From: JARFUG01 sp050485365
GTDB taxonomy: Bacteria > Desulfobacterota > Desulfuromonadia > Desulfuromonadales > JACZKF01
DNA length: 34,998 bases
Assembly: GCA_050485365.1 (NCBI GenBank)
Contig: JBJHBH010000033.1
Coordinates: forward strand, 1 to 34,998
Direction of reading: 5' to 3'
A model generated the notes under the pieces. The model was not told where the DNA came from. It made no database searches and worked only from the letters and a program-made list of their open reading frames with translations. Position numbers and translations under genes: made by a program. Position 1 is the first letter of the stretch; every line of letters starts with the position of its first letter. Shown here one piece after another: positions 25,632 to 33,274 of the stretch.

Positions 25632-26150
25632 TCAGCCCTCCTCCGACATGGAGCGTTCGAGGTAAAGCCGAAGACTCTTCAAAACCACTTCATGATAGCG
25701 GACGAAATCGTCACGGCGGGCGTATCTGGCGAGGACCGCCTGGGGACCGAAAATCCGGCTTTCGAGGGAGAGCATTGTACCTCCGTGCACCTCTTCGAGA
25801 CGAAACCGGGTCCTTGTGAGGCTCCCCAGAATGCCGTCGCGCTCCCAGCTGAGCTCTTCGTGGGGGAAAAAGGTTTTCACCCTCGCCGGTTCGCCGTCGG
25901 GAATGCCCGTGAGAAAAAGCTCGATCCTGGCGCCCTCCTCCAGCGGCCCTTCGATCAGGAGGACTCTCTCCATCCCCGGCCACCACCGGGGCCAGTTGTG
26001 CGCATCGACGAGGACCGACCAGAGGGCGGCCGCCGGATGAGGGATCTCGAGGGAATTTTCCTGATGGAAATGGGCGTTTCGGGAGGTGAGCATGAGAGCG
26101 CCGAAAGCCCCTCCGAGAAGCAGCAGAACAAAACAAGCCTTCCGCAGCAC
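25632..26150 (-). CDS. SRPBCC-family protein with N-terminal membrane anchor
   Basis: This 172-residue protein begins with a hydrophobic segment (about 4-20, rich in L, V and G), a signal peptide or anchor. A START/Bet v1-like fold follows: IPHPAAALWSVLVDAHNWPRWWPGMERVL is the typical first helix region of polyketide cyclase-type SRPBCC proteins, and later strands include TRTRFRLEEV. Such proteins bind lipids or hydrophobic ligands. The ligand is unknown. It begins 3 nt after the helicase stop and ends 1 nt before the glycosylase. A periplasmic location is inferred from the N-terminus. Confidence 0.75.
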   Translation of the reverse strand: MLRKACFVLLLLGGAFGALMLTSRNAHFHQENSLEIPHPAAALWSVLVDAHNWPRWWPGMERVLLIEGPLEEGARIELFLTGIPDGEPARVKTFFPHEELSWERDGILGSLTRTRFRLEEVHGGTMLSLESRIFGPQAVLARYARRDDFVRYHEVVLKSLRLYLERSMSEEG

Positions 26151-26153
26151 GGC

Positions 26154-27431
26154 TCAATCCGTCTTGGGCGGGCGCTCTGCAGGCTTTGCTCCCCGGCGCC
26201 GCGGTTTTCGGCGCCGCTTCTTCTCCCCCAATGGGGCGGTTTTTTCGGGGACCGGCGCTTTTTTACGCGGAGCGGGGCGCTTGTAATCCCACACGAAATC
26301 GTCCTCCTCGGGGAAGGTGCTCGGGATCTTGCGCCCGATGTACTCCTCGATGTCGGGAAGATGAAAGACCAGATCTTCGTCGGCAAAGGAGATCGCCTTC
26401 CCTTCGGCTCCGGCGCGGGCCGTTCGGCCGATGCGGTGGACATAGTCCTCGGGGTCCTGCGGGATGTCGTAGTTGATGACGTGGCTGACCGCCTCGATGT
26501 GTATTCCCCGCGAGGCGACGTCGGTGGCGACGAGGAACCGCAGACGCCCTTCCTTGAAATCGTCGAGGATGCGCATCCGCTTTGTCTGCTGGATGTCGCC
26601 GGAAATGACGGCCGCCTTCAGATCATTGGCCTTGAGGCGCTCGGTGAGGTGTTCGGCCTCTTTTTTCGTGTTGACGAAGATGAGGACGCGCTCGGTCTCT
26701 TCTTCCTTGCGCAAAAGCCCCATGAGAAAGGGGAATTTCTCCCGCCGCGAGACGTGATAGAGGATCTGTTCGATGCGCTCGGCGGTGACCTGCTCAGGCT
26801 CGATCTTGACCCGCTCGGCCAGATCCATGAACTCGTAGGCGAGCTCCATCACCCGGGGGGAGAGAGTGGCCGAGAAGAGCATCGTCTGGCGCATTTCGAA
26901 GGGGGGGAGCTTGCGCAGGATGTAGCGCAGGTCTTTGATGAATCCCATGTCGAACATACGATCGGCCTCGTCGATCACGACCGATTCGATGTTCTTGAAC
27001 GAAAAGACCTTCTGGCGGGCGTAGTCGATGAGGCGCCCCGGGGTCGCGACGATGATGTCGACCCCGCCGCGCAGCGCCTGGCGCTGTTTTTCGTAGTCGA
27101 CCCCGCCGAATATCGGCTGGACCTTGAAGGGGCAGAAGGCCCCGAGCCCCTTGGCGTCCTCCACGATCTGCACCACCAGCTCGCGGGTCGGCGCCATGAT
27201 GAGCGCCCGCGGGTCGCTGCCGGTCTGACGCGGATTGCGCAGCAAGCGGGTGAAGAGTGAGATGAGGAATGCCGCCGTCTTGCCGGTGCCGGTTTGCGCC
27301 TGCCCGGCCACATCCTTTCCCTGCAGCGCCAGGGGGATCGACTCCTCCTGAACGGGGGTCAGGTCGGTGAAGCCGACGGCCGCGATCCCCTTGAGCACCT
27401 CTTCGGGGAGATTCAGTTCGGAAAATTTCAT
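26154..27431 (-). CDS. DEAD-box ATP-dependent RNA helicase (RhlB/RhlE-like)
   Basis: This 425-residue helicase unwinds short RNA duplexes, as in ribosome assembly or mRNA decay. All core motifs are present: the Q motif (LTPVQ), Walker A AQTGTGKT (45-52), PTREL, TPGRL, DEAD (154-157), SAT (187-189), ASRGIHI and HRIGRTARAG. The C-terminal 40 residues are strongly basic with KKRRRKPRRR, an RNA-binding tail. ATG at 27431 has AAGGAACC before it; an ATG 12 codons upstream lies in the REP-like element and was rejected. The N-terminal half resembles RhlB (VAGQAQTGTGKT), but the subfamily is not certain. Confidence 0.95.
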   Translation of the reverse strand: MKFSELNLPEEVLKGIAAVGFTDLTPVQEESIPLALQGKDVAGQAQTGTGKTAAFLISLFTRLLRNPRQTGSDPRALIMAPTRELVVQIVEDAKGLGAFCPFKVQPIFGGVDYEKQRQALRGGVDIIVATPGRLIDYARQKVFSFKNIESVVIDEADRMFDMGFIKDLRYILRKLPPFEMRQTMLFSATLSPRVMELAYEFMDLAERVKIEPEQVTAERIEQILYHVSRREKFPFLMGLLRKEEETERVLIFVNTKKEAEHLTERLKANDLKAAVISGDIQQTKRMRILDDFKEGRLRFLVATDVASRGIHIEAVSHVINYDIPQDPEDYVHRIGRTARAGAEGKAISFADEDLVFHLPDIEEYIGRKIPSTFPEEDDFVWDYKRPAPRKKAPVPEKTAPLGEKKRRRKPRRRGAKPAERPPKTD

Positions 27432-27447
27432 TGGTTCCTTTCGCTGG

Positions 27448-27496
27448 GTAGGGGCGTGACTCATCACGCCCAGGGCGCAATGAATTGCGCCCCTAC
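27448..27496. repeat. REP-like bipartite palindromic element between trpB and the helicase
   Basis: The element is bounded by GTAGGGGCG (27448-27456) and its complement CGCCCCTAC (27488-27496). Inside are two smaller palindromes, GGCGTGA/TCACGCC and GGGCGCAAT/ATTGCGCCC. This double-hairpin design with GTAGGGGCG ends resembles dispersed intergenic repeats known from several bacterial groups. The trpB stop codon (27493-27495) lies inside the right end. No other copy is seen in this window. Its role may be transcript stabilisation or partial termination. Confidence 0.75.
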
Positions 27497-28686
27497 AGTT
27501 CCACTCCCATCGCCTCGGCGACGGTGTGGATGTCCTTGTCGCCGCGGCCGGAGAGGCACACGACGATGATCTTGTCGGGAGATAATGTCGGGGCGGTCTT
27601 GATCACCTGCGCGATGGCGTGGGAGCTCTCCAGGGCGGGGATGATCCCCTCCAGCCGGGTGAGCATCTGGAACGCTTCGAGGGCCTCCTGATCGGTGATG
27701 GAGACGTATTCGGCCCGGCCAAGATCGGCCAGATGCGCGTGCTCAGGCCCGATGCCCGGATAGTCGAGACCGGCGGAGATGGAGTGGGCGTGCTCGATCT
27801 GCCCTTCGCCGTTCTGCAGCAGATAGGTCTTGTTGCCGTGCAGCACGCCGACGCTCCCCGCCCCGATGGAGGCGGCGTGCTTGCCGCTGTCGATGCCCAG
27901 GCCGGCGGCCTCGACCCCCATCAGTCGCACCTGCGCATCGTCGATGAAGGGATAGAAGAGCCCCATGGCATTGGAGCCGCCGCCGACGCAGGCCACGGCG
28001 AGATCGGGAAGGCGCCCCTCGGCCTCAAGGATCTGGCGACGCGCCTCGCGACCGATGACGGCCTGGAAATCGCGCACCATCATCGGGTAGGGGTGAGGGC
28101 CGGCGACCGTGCCGATGACGTAGAAGGTGTCACGCACATGGGTGACCCAGTGGCGCAAAGCGTCGTTCATGGCGTCCTTGAGGGTGGCGGTCCCGCTCGT
28201 CACTCCGTGAACCTTTGCCCCCAGCAGTTTCATGCGAAAGACATTGAGGGACTGACGGCGGATGTCCTCGGTCCCCATGAAGACCTCGCACTCCATGCCG
28301 AAGAGAGCGGCGACCGTCGCCGTGGCGACGCCGTGCTGCCCCGCTCCGGTCTCGGCAATGACGCGGCGCTTCCCCATGCGCCGAGCGAGCAGCGCCTGCC
28401 CGACGGTGTTGTTCACCTTGTGGGCGCCGGTGTGGTTGAGGTCTTCGCGCTTGAGATAGATTTTGGCGCCGCCGAGATGCTCGCTCAGGCGCCGGGCAAA
28501 GTACAGGGGGCTGGGGCGCCCGACGTAATGGCTGAGGTAGGCGTCGAGCTCGGCATGAAACGCAGGATCGGCCGCCGCCTCGGCATAGGCCTTTTCGAGC
28601 TCGAAGAGAGACGGCATCAGCGTCTCGGCGACGTATCGGCCGCCGAAGGGGCCGAAGTGCCCTCTGGAATCGGGGAAATCGTACAT
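27493..28686 (-). CDS. trpB: Tryptophan synthase beta chain (TrpB1 type)
   Basis: This 397-residue PLP enzyme condenses indole with L-serine to tryptophan in the alpha2-beta2 complex. The N-terminus YDFPDSRGHFGPFGGRYV and the PLP lysine K90 in HTGAHKVNN are typical. The catalytic Glu in ETGAGQHG and the PLP phosphate loop GGGSNAMG are also present. GAGAGG precedes the ATG at 28686; an upstream open extension runs into trpF and was excluded. The last codon is followed by a TAG that belongs to the REP-like element. It follows trpF and is the TrpA-partner type, unlike trpB2 further upstream. Confidence 0.97.
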   Translation of the reverse strand: MYDFPDSRGHFGPFGGRYVAETLMPSLFELEKAYAEAAADPAFHAELDAYLSHYVGRPSPLYFARRLSEHLGGAKIYLKREDLNHTGAHKVNNTVGQALLARRMGKRRVIAETGAGQHGVATATVAALFGMECEVFMGTEDIRRQSLNVFRMKLLGAKVHGVTSGTATLKDAMNDALRHWVTHVRDTFYVIGTVAGPHPYPMMVRDFQAVIGREARRQILEAEGRLPDLAVACVGGGSNAMGLFYPFIDDAQVRLMGVEAAGLGIDSGKHAASIGAGSVGVLHGNKTYLLQNGEGQIEHAHSISAGLDYPGIGPEHAHLADLGRAEYVSITDQEALEAFQMLTRLEGIIPALESSHAIAQVIKTAPTLSPDKIIVVCLSGRGDKDIHTVAEAMGVEL

Positions 28687-28739
28687 GAAACCTCTCTTCT
28701 GTCCCCCGCGCATGAACGTCTGCCGGGGATGCGGGACTA

Positions 28740-29354
28740 TTAGAGCCCCTTTGCGGCGCGAATGAATGCAGCCACCCTCTGCGGGTCCTTGCGTCCGGGG
28801 CGCTGCTCGACGCCGCTGGACACATCGACGGCATAAGGGCCAACGGCGCGCACCGCTTCGCCGACATTCTCCGGAGTCAGGCCGCCGGCCAGAATGATGC
28901 GGTGCCCTCGGGCAGCGTGAGCAGCCAATTGCCAGTCGAAGCGGTGCCCCGTTCCGCCGTAAGCGTCGGGAACCCACGCGTCGAGGAGGATGGCCGAGAC
29001 CGGCCACTGTGAAAGATTCGCCAGCGTCTCCTCTCCCCGCACCCTGATCGCCTTGATGACTTTTCGGGGGGCCAGAGCGAAGCAGGCGCCGGGGAGCTCG
29101 TCCCCATGCAACTGCAGCATGTCGAGCGGACAGGCCGAGGCGATCTCTGCGATACGCTGCACTGTCTCGTTGACGAAGAGCCCTACGGTGGTGACGAAGG
29201 GCGGCAGAGCCGCAACGATCCGACGCGCCGTATCGAGCTCGACGCACCGGGGGCTCTGGCGATAGAAGACGAACCCCAGCGCATCGGCGCCTGAAGCGAC
29301 GGCGTGCAACGCGTCCTCGACGCGCGTGATTCCGCAGATCTTGACCTTGACCAT
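28740..29354 (-). CDS. trpF: Phosphoribosylanthranilate isomerase
   Basis: This 204-residue TIM barrel carries out the Amadori rearrangement of phosphoribosylanthranilate to CdRP. The catalytic cysteine is C7 in VKICGITRVEDA, and the general acid is the Asp in ILLDAW. ILAGGLTPENVGEAV and the final VDVSSGVE phosphate-binding motifs are intact. It starts 9 nt after the trpB2 stop and is followed by trpB after a 53-nt gap. Confidence 0.97.
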   Translation of the reverse strand: MVKVKICGITRVEDALHAVASGADALGFVFYRQSPRCVELDTARRIVAALPPFVTTVGLFVNETVQRIAEIASACPLDMLQLHGDELPGACFALAPRKVIKAIRVRGEETLANLSQWPVSAILLDAWVPDAYGGTGHRFDWQLAAHAARGHRIILAGGLTPENVGEAVRAVGPYAVDVSSGVEQRPGRKDPQRVAAFIRAAKGL

Positions 29355-29363
29355 GAAGCGGCG

Positions 29364-30716
29364 CTAGCCCACCTTGGGCAGATTGGACAGAGCCTCGCGG
29401 ATCTTCTCCTCGGGATACTCGTAGTCTTCGAGCGCGCCGGAGAGATAGGCGTCGTAAGCGCCCATGTCGAGTTGCCCGTGACCGGAGAGGCCGAAGAGGA
29501 TCGTTTTCTCCTTGCCTTCCTCCCTGGCCTGAATCGCCTCGTCGATAGCGGCGCGCACCGCATGGGACGATTCTGGCGCCGGGACGATCCCCTCGTTACG
29601 GGCGAAAAGGAGCGCCCCTTCGAAGCAGGCGTTCTGGCGGTACGACTTCGCCTCGATCAGCCCCGCATCGTAGAGCTGGGACACCAGAGGAGAGTCACCG
29701 TGGTAGCGCAGCCCGCCTGCGTGAATCCCCGGCGGCATGAAATCGTGCCCGAGGGTGTACATCTTGGAGATCGGCGCCATCTTGGCGGTGTCGCCGTAGT
29801 CGAAGGCGTAGACCCCCTTGGTCAGCGTCGGGCAGCTCGCAGGCTCCACCGCCACCGCCCGAAGCGAACGTCCGTTCGCCTTGTCAGCGAGGAAGGGGAA
29901 GGCGAGGCCGGCGAAGTTGGAGCCGCCGCCGCAGCAGGCGATGACGACGTCGGGATAATCTCCGGCGATCTTCATCTGCTCCTTGGCCTCGAGGCCGATG
30001 ACCGTCTGATGCAGGCAGACATGGTTGAGAACGCTCCCCAGAGCGTAATTGGTGTCGGCATGGGTCGCCGCATCCTCCACCGCTTCGGAGATGGCGATGC
30101 CGAGGCTGCCGAGGTTGTCGGGGTCGACGGCGAGGATGGAGCGACCGGCCTCGGTGAGATTCGACGGTGAAGGGATGACCTTCGCCCCCCACAACTCCAT
30201 CATGCTCTTTCGGTAGGGCTTCTGGGTGCAGGAGACCTTCACCATGTAGACGGTGCACTCCAGGCCGAAGAGCGAGCACGCCAGAGAGAGGGAGCTCCCC
30301 CACTGTCCGGCGCCGGTTTCGGTGGCAAGGCGCCGGATTCCGGCCTGCTTGTTGTACCACGCCTGGGGGATGGCCGAGTTGGGTTTGTGTGATCCGGCGG
30401 GGGAAACCCCCTCGTACTTGTAGTAGATCTTGGCGGGGGTCTTCAGCGCCTGTTCCAGCCGATGAGCCCGAAACATAGGCGTGGGGCGCCAGAGGCGGAA
30501 AATATCGCGCACGGGCTCGGGGATGTCGATCCAGCGTTCGGTGGAGACCTCCTGCTCGATGATCGCCATGGGAAAGATCGCAAGGAGATCGTCGGGCGTA
30601 ACAGGCTGCAACGTCCGGGGGTTGATCACCGGAGCGAGGGGACCGGGCATATCGGGAATGATGTTGTACCACTGCCGGGGCATCTGGTTTTCGTCGAGAA
30701 GAATCTTGGTCTGCAT
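29364..30716 (-). CDS. trpB2: Tryptophan synthase beta-like protein, TrpB2 type
   Basis: This 450-residue PLP enzyme belongs to the longer TrpB2 branch, with an extended N-terminus (RQWYNIIPDMPGPLAPVINP). The PLP lysine is K111 in PAGSHKPNSA, where TrpB1 has TGAHKVN. ATETGAGQWGSS and CCGGGSNFAG are conserved. TrpB2 proteins do not form the tight TrpA complex and can use free indole, so they are thought to salvage indole. It lies between trpC and trpF, in the same operon as a normal trpB. A perfect -10 box and a GGAG ribosome site precede it. Confidence 0.94.
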   Translation of the reverse strand: MQTKILLDENQMPRQWYNIIPDMPGPLAPVINPRTLQPVTPDDLLAIFPMAIIEQEVSTERWIDIPEPVRDIFRLWRPTPMFRAHRLEQALKTPAKIYYKYEGVSPAGSHKPNSAIPQAWYNKQAGIRRLATETGAGQWGSSLSLACSLFGLECTVYMVKVSCTQKPYRKSMMELWGAKVIPSPSNLTEAGRSILAVDPDNLGSLGIAISEAVEDAATHADTNYALGSVLNHVCLHQTVIGLEAKEQMKIAGDYPDVVIACCGGGSNFAGLAFPFLADKANGRSLRAVAVEPASCPTLTKGVYAFDYGDTAKMAPISKMYTLGHDFMPPGIHAGGLRYHGDSPLVSQLYDAGLIEAKSYRQNACFEGALLFARNEGIVPAPESSHAVRAAIDEAIQAREEGKEKTILFGLSGHGQLDMGAYDAYLSGALEDYEYPEEKIREALSNLPKVG

Positions 30717-30733
30717 GACAACTCCAAAAGACG

Positions 30734-30739
30734 ATTATA
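30734..30739 (-). promoter_or_regulatory. Candidate internal -10 box before trpB2
   Basis: A perfect TATAAT (minus strand, 30739-30734) stands in the 63-nt gap between trpC and trpB2. The -35 region at 16-18 nt is weak (best match TTTCGA). If active, transcription would start about 10 nt before the trpB2 ribosome site. Internal promoters are known in other trp operons. Confidence 0.4.
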
Positions 30740-30779
30740 AGGCAACAAACGATGGTCGAAAAACGGGACGCAGCCAAAC

Positions 30780-31571
30780 TCACGCGCTCCCCGCAAGTTC
30801 TCTGAGCTTGGCACCGAAGTCCGCCTCGCGCATCAGGCTCTCGCCAACAAGAAAGGCCTTGGCGCCGTGCCCTGTCAGGCGAACGATATCTTCACGGCTG
30901 CGGATGCCGCTTTCGGAGACGACGAAGCGATCGTGCGGGATTCGGGGCGTGAGCCTTTCGGTGACGCCGAGATCGGTGACGAAGGTCTTCAGGTTGCGGT
31001 TGTTGATGCCGATCAGCTCGGCGGGCGTCTGCAGCGCGATTTCGAGCTCGGCCTCGTCGTGAATCTCCAGAAGGACGTCCATGCCGAGCTCTTCGGCCAG
31101 AGCGCCCAGTTCGCGCAGCTGCGTCAGCGAGAGGGCCGCGGCGATAAGCAAAACGGCATCGGCGCCTGCCGCCCGCGCCTCCCAGAGCTGGTAGGGATCG
31201 CAGATGAAATCCTTTCGCAGCAGCGGCAAACGTACCTGTTGACGGATGCGCGTCAGATAACTCAGGTGTCCGAGAAAGAAGCGCTCGTCGGTGAGGACCG
31301 AGAGGCAGGTCGCGCCGCTCTTCTCGTAGGTGGCGGCAATCTCCAGAGGATCGAAGTCGGGGCGGATCACCCCCTTGCTCGGCGACCCCTTCTTGACTTC
31401 GGCGATGATCGTCGTCGCGCCGGCGGCGTGGCGCGCCCTAAGCGCCCGGGCGAAGCCTCGGAGCGTGTCGTCCCTGTCGGCGATTCGCCTGCGCAGATCG
31501 GCCTCGGGAACGGCCCGCCGCGCAGCCTCCACCTCTGCCCTCTTGTGCTCCATGATGTCATCGAGAATCAT
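30780..31571 (-). CDS. trpC: Indole-3-glycerol phosphate synthase
   Basis: This 263-residue enzyme closes the indole ring from CdRP. The motifs are IIAEVKKGSPSKGVIRPDFDP with the catalytic Lys-Lys and Ser-Pro-Ser, LLRKDFICDPYQLWEARAAG with the catalytic Lys, and IGINNRNLKTF. VSESGI and the phosphate-binding LVGESLM follow near the end. It is the single-function form, not fused to TrpF. Its ATG overlaps the trpD stop (ATGA). Confidence 0.97.
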   Translation of the reverse strand: MILDDIMEHKRAEVEAARRAVPEADLRRRIADRDDTLRGFARALRARHAAGATTIIAEVKKGSPSKGVIRPDFDPLEIAATYEKSGATCLSVLTDERFFLGHLSYLTRIRQQVRLPLLRKDFICDPYQLWEARAAGADAVLLIAAALSLTQLRELGALAEELGMDVLLEIHDEAELEIALQTPAELIGINNRNLKTFVTDLGVTERLTPRIPHDRFVVSESGIRSREDIVRLTGHGAKAFLVGESLMREADFGAKLRELAGSA

Positions 31572-32635
31572 TGACGTTCACCGTCCCGCTCATTGGTGAT
31601 GCGCACGAGGCGCTCCAGACGTTGCATGGCCGCGCCGCTGTCGATGGCTTCGGCGGCAAGAGCCATCCCCGTCCGAATATTTTCGGCGGCACCGGCGGCG
31701 ACGAGGGCGAAGGCACCGTTGAGAACGACGATGTCGCGGCGGGGACCCGCCTCGCCCTGAAGCACTGCGCGCACGATCTCGGCGTTTCGCGCCGCGTCTC
31801 CCCCCTGAAGATCCGAAAGGGCGCAGCGCCTCAGCCCGAAATCCTCCGGCGCCACCGTGTAGAGGGTCACCTTTTCCCCGCAGATCTCCCCGACGCGCGT
31901 CGGCGCGGCGAGGGTGATCTCGTCCATGCCGTCGAGGCCGTGCACGACAAAGCCGCGCCGACAGCCCAGCGCCGCAAGGACATGGGCCAAATCTTCAACG
32001 AGGGCCTCGCGGTAGACGCCAAGAACCTGCCGGTCGGCGCCAGCGGGATTGGTCAGCGGCCCCAGAATGTTGAATATGGTACGGATGCCGATCTCTTTGC
32101 GCGGACCGATGGCATGCTTCATCGCACCGTGCAACGCAGGTGCGAAGAGGAAGCCGACCCCCGCCTCGGCGATACAGCGCTCGACGACGGCCGGAGAAAC
32201 GTCGAGATTGACTCCGAGCCGCTCCAATACATCGGCGCTGCCGCAAGCAGAAGAGATCGAGCGGTTGCCGTGCTTGGCGACCTTGATGCCGCAGGCGGCG
32301 ACGACCAGCGCCACGGTGGTGCTGATGTTGAAGCTTTTGGTCCCGCTCCCACCGGTTCCGCAGGTATCGAGGATCGACTCGCGCTCGATGTTGATCTCGT
32401 CTCGGTCCAGATCGAGGACGCGGCCGGCCCGGATCGGCGTCGCGCGCGAACGCATCACCCGGGCCGCGCCGGTGATCTCCTCGACCGTCTCCCCCTTCAT
32501 GCGCAATGCGGTGATGAAAGAGGCCACCTGGGCGGCAGTCGCCTCGCCTCCCATGATCTGATCCATGACCTCGATCATCTCGGCCTCGGCGAGATCTTCT
32601 CCCTCCACCACTTTAGCGATAGCGCTCTTGATCAT
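31568..32635 (-). CDS. trpD: Anthranilate phosphoribosyltransferase
   Basis: This 355-residue enzyme transfers phosphoribosyl from PRPP to anthranilate. The PRPP-binding loop DTCGTGGSGTKSFN includes GTGGS at 93-97. KHGNRSISSACGSADVLE and GPLTNPAGADRQVLGV complete the active site. TrpD is separate from TrpG here. GAGGAG precedes the ATG, and a 72-nt gap with no clear signal separates it from trpG. Confidence 0.97.
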   Translation of the reverse strand: MIKSAIAKVVEGEDLAEAEMIEVMDQIMGGEATAAQVASFITALRMKGETVEEITGAARVMRSRATPIRAGRVLDLDRDEINIERESILDTCGTGGSGTKSFNISTTVALVVAACGIKVAKHGNRSISSACGSADVLERLGVNLDVSPAVVERCIAEAGVGFLFAPALHGAMKHAIGPRKEIGIRTIFNILGPLTNPAGADRQVLGVYREALVEDLAHVLAALGCRRGFVVHGLDGMDEITLAAPTRVGEICGEKVTLYTVAPEDFGLRRCALSDLQGGDAARNAEIVRAVLQGEAGPRRDIVVLNGAFALVAAGAAENIRTGMALAAEAIDSGAAMQRLERLVRITNERDGERQ

Positions 32636-32707
32636 TGCTCTCCTCTATCCGCCAGAAATCATGGCAGCATTCCAAAGGCTGGATACCGGACTCCGGCGGC
32701 TGCCTCC

Positions 32708-33274
32708 TCATGTGAGGTCAAGGAAGTTCTTCAGCAACTGCTTCCCTTCGACGGTGAGAATCGATTCGGGGTGAAACTGCACCCCCCACAGAGGAAGGTC
32801 ACGATGCTCGATCCCCATGATCTCCCCCTCCTTCGTCCAGGCTGTAACGCGCAGCGCCTCGGGGAGGGTTTCCCTCTCGACAATGAGAGAATGGTAACGA
32901 GTGGCGTCAAAGGGATTGGAGAGCCCTCGAAAAATACCGCTGTCGTCGTGGTGAATGGGGCTTGTCTTACCGTGCATGAGCGAAGAGGCACGGATGACTC
33001 GCCCGCCGAGGGCGTGACCGATTGACTGGTGGCCGAGGCAGACGCCGAGAATGGGGATCTTGCCGCTCAGTTCACGGATGAGCTCGACGGAGATTCCCGC
33101 CTCGAGCGGCGAGCACGGGCCTGGAGAAACGACGAGACGACGCGGTCTCTTCGCCGCGACCTCATCGACGGTGATGGCGTCGTTGCGATAGACCTCCACC
33201 TCTTCGCCGAGCTCCTGAAAATACTGGACGATGTTGTAGGTGAACGAATCGTAGTTGTCGAGCATCAAAAGCAT
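32708..33274 (-). CDS. trpG: Anthranilate synthase glutamine amidotransferase subunit
   Basis: This 188-residue class I amidotransferase supplies ammonia to TrpE. The catalytic triad is C79 in GVCLGHQSIG plus H168 and E170 in QFHPESIL. DNYDSFTYN at the N-terminus is diagnostic. In some bacteria this subunit also serves p-aminobenzoate synthase (PabA); no pabB is in the window, so dual use remains possible and would link to folP and folC. The ATG overlaps the trpE stop by one base (TGATG). Confidence 0.96.
   Translation of the reverse strand: MLLMLDNYDSFTYNIVQYFQELGEEVEVYRNDAITVDEVAAKRPRRLVVSPGPCSPLEAGISVELIRELSGKIPILGVCLGHQSIGHALGGRVIRASSLMHGKTSPIHHDDSGIFRGLSNPFDATRYHSLIVERETLPEALRVTAWTKEGEIMGIEHRDLPLWGVQFHPESILTVEGKQLLKNFLDLT

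Noticed and set aside
25590..27260. 556-codon plus-strand frame across the helicase and SRPBCC genes
   Set aside because: Low-complexity antisense translation spanning two well-supported minus-strand genes.
27448..27496. Insertion sequence or MITE with target duplication
   Set aside because: No transposase and no flanking direct repeats were seen; it fits a REP-like palindrome better.
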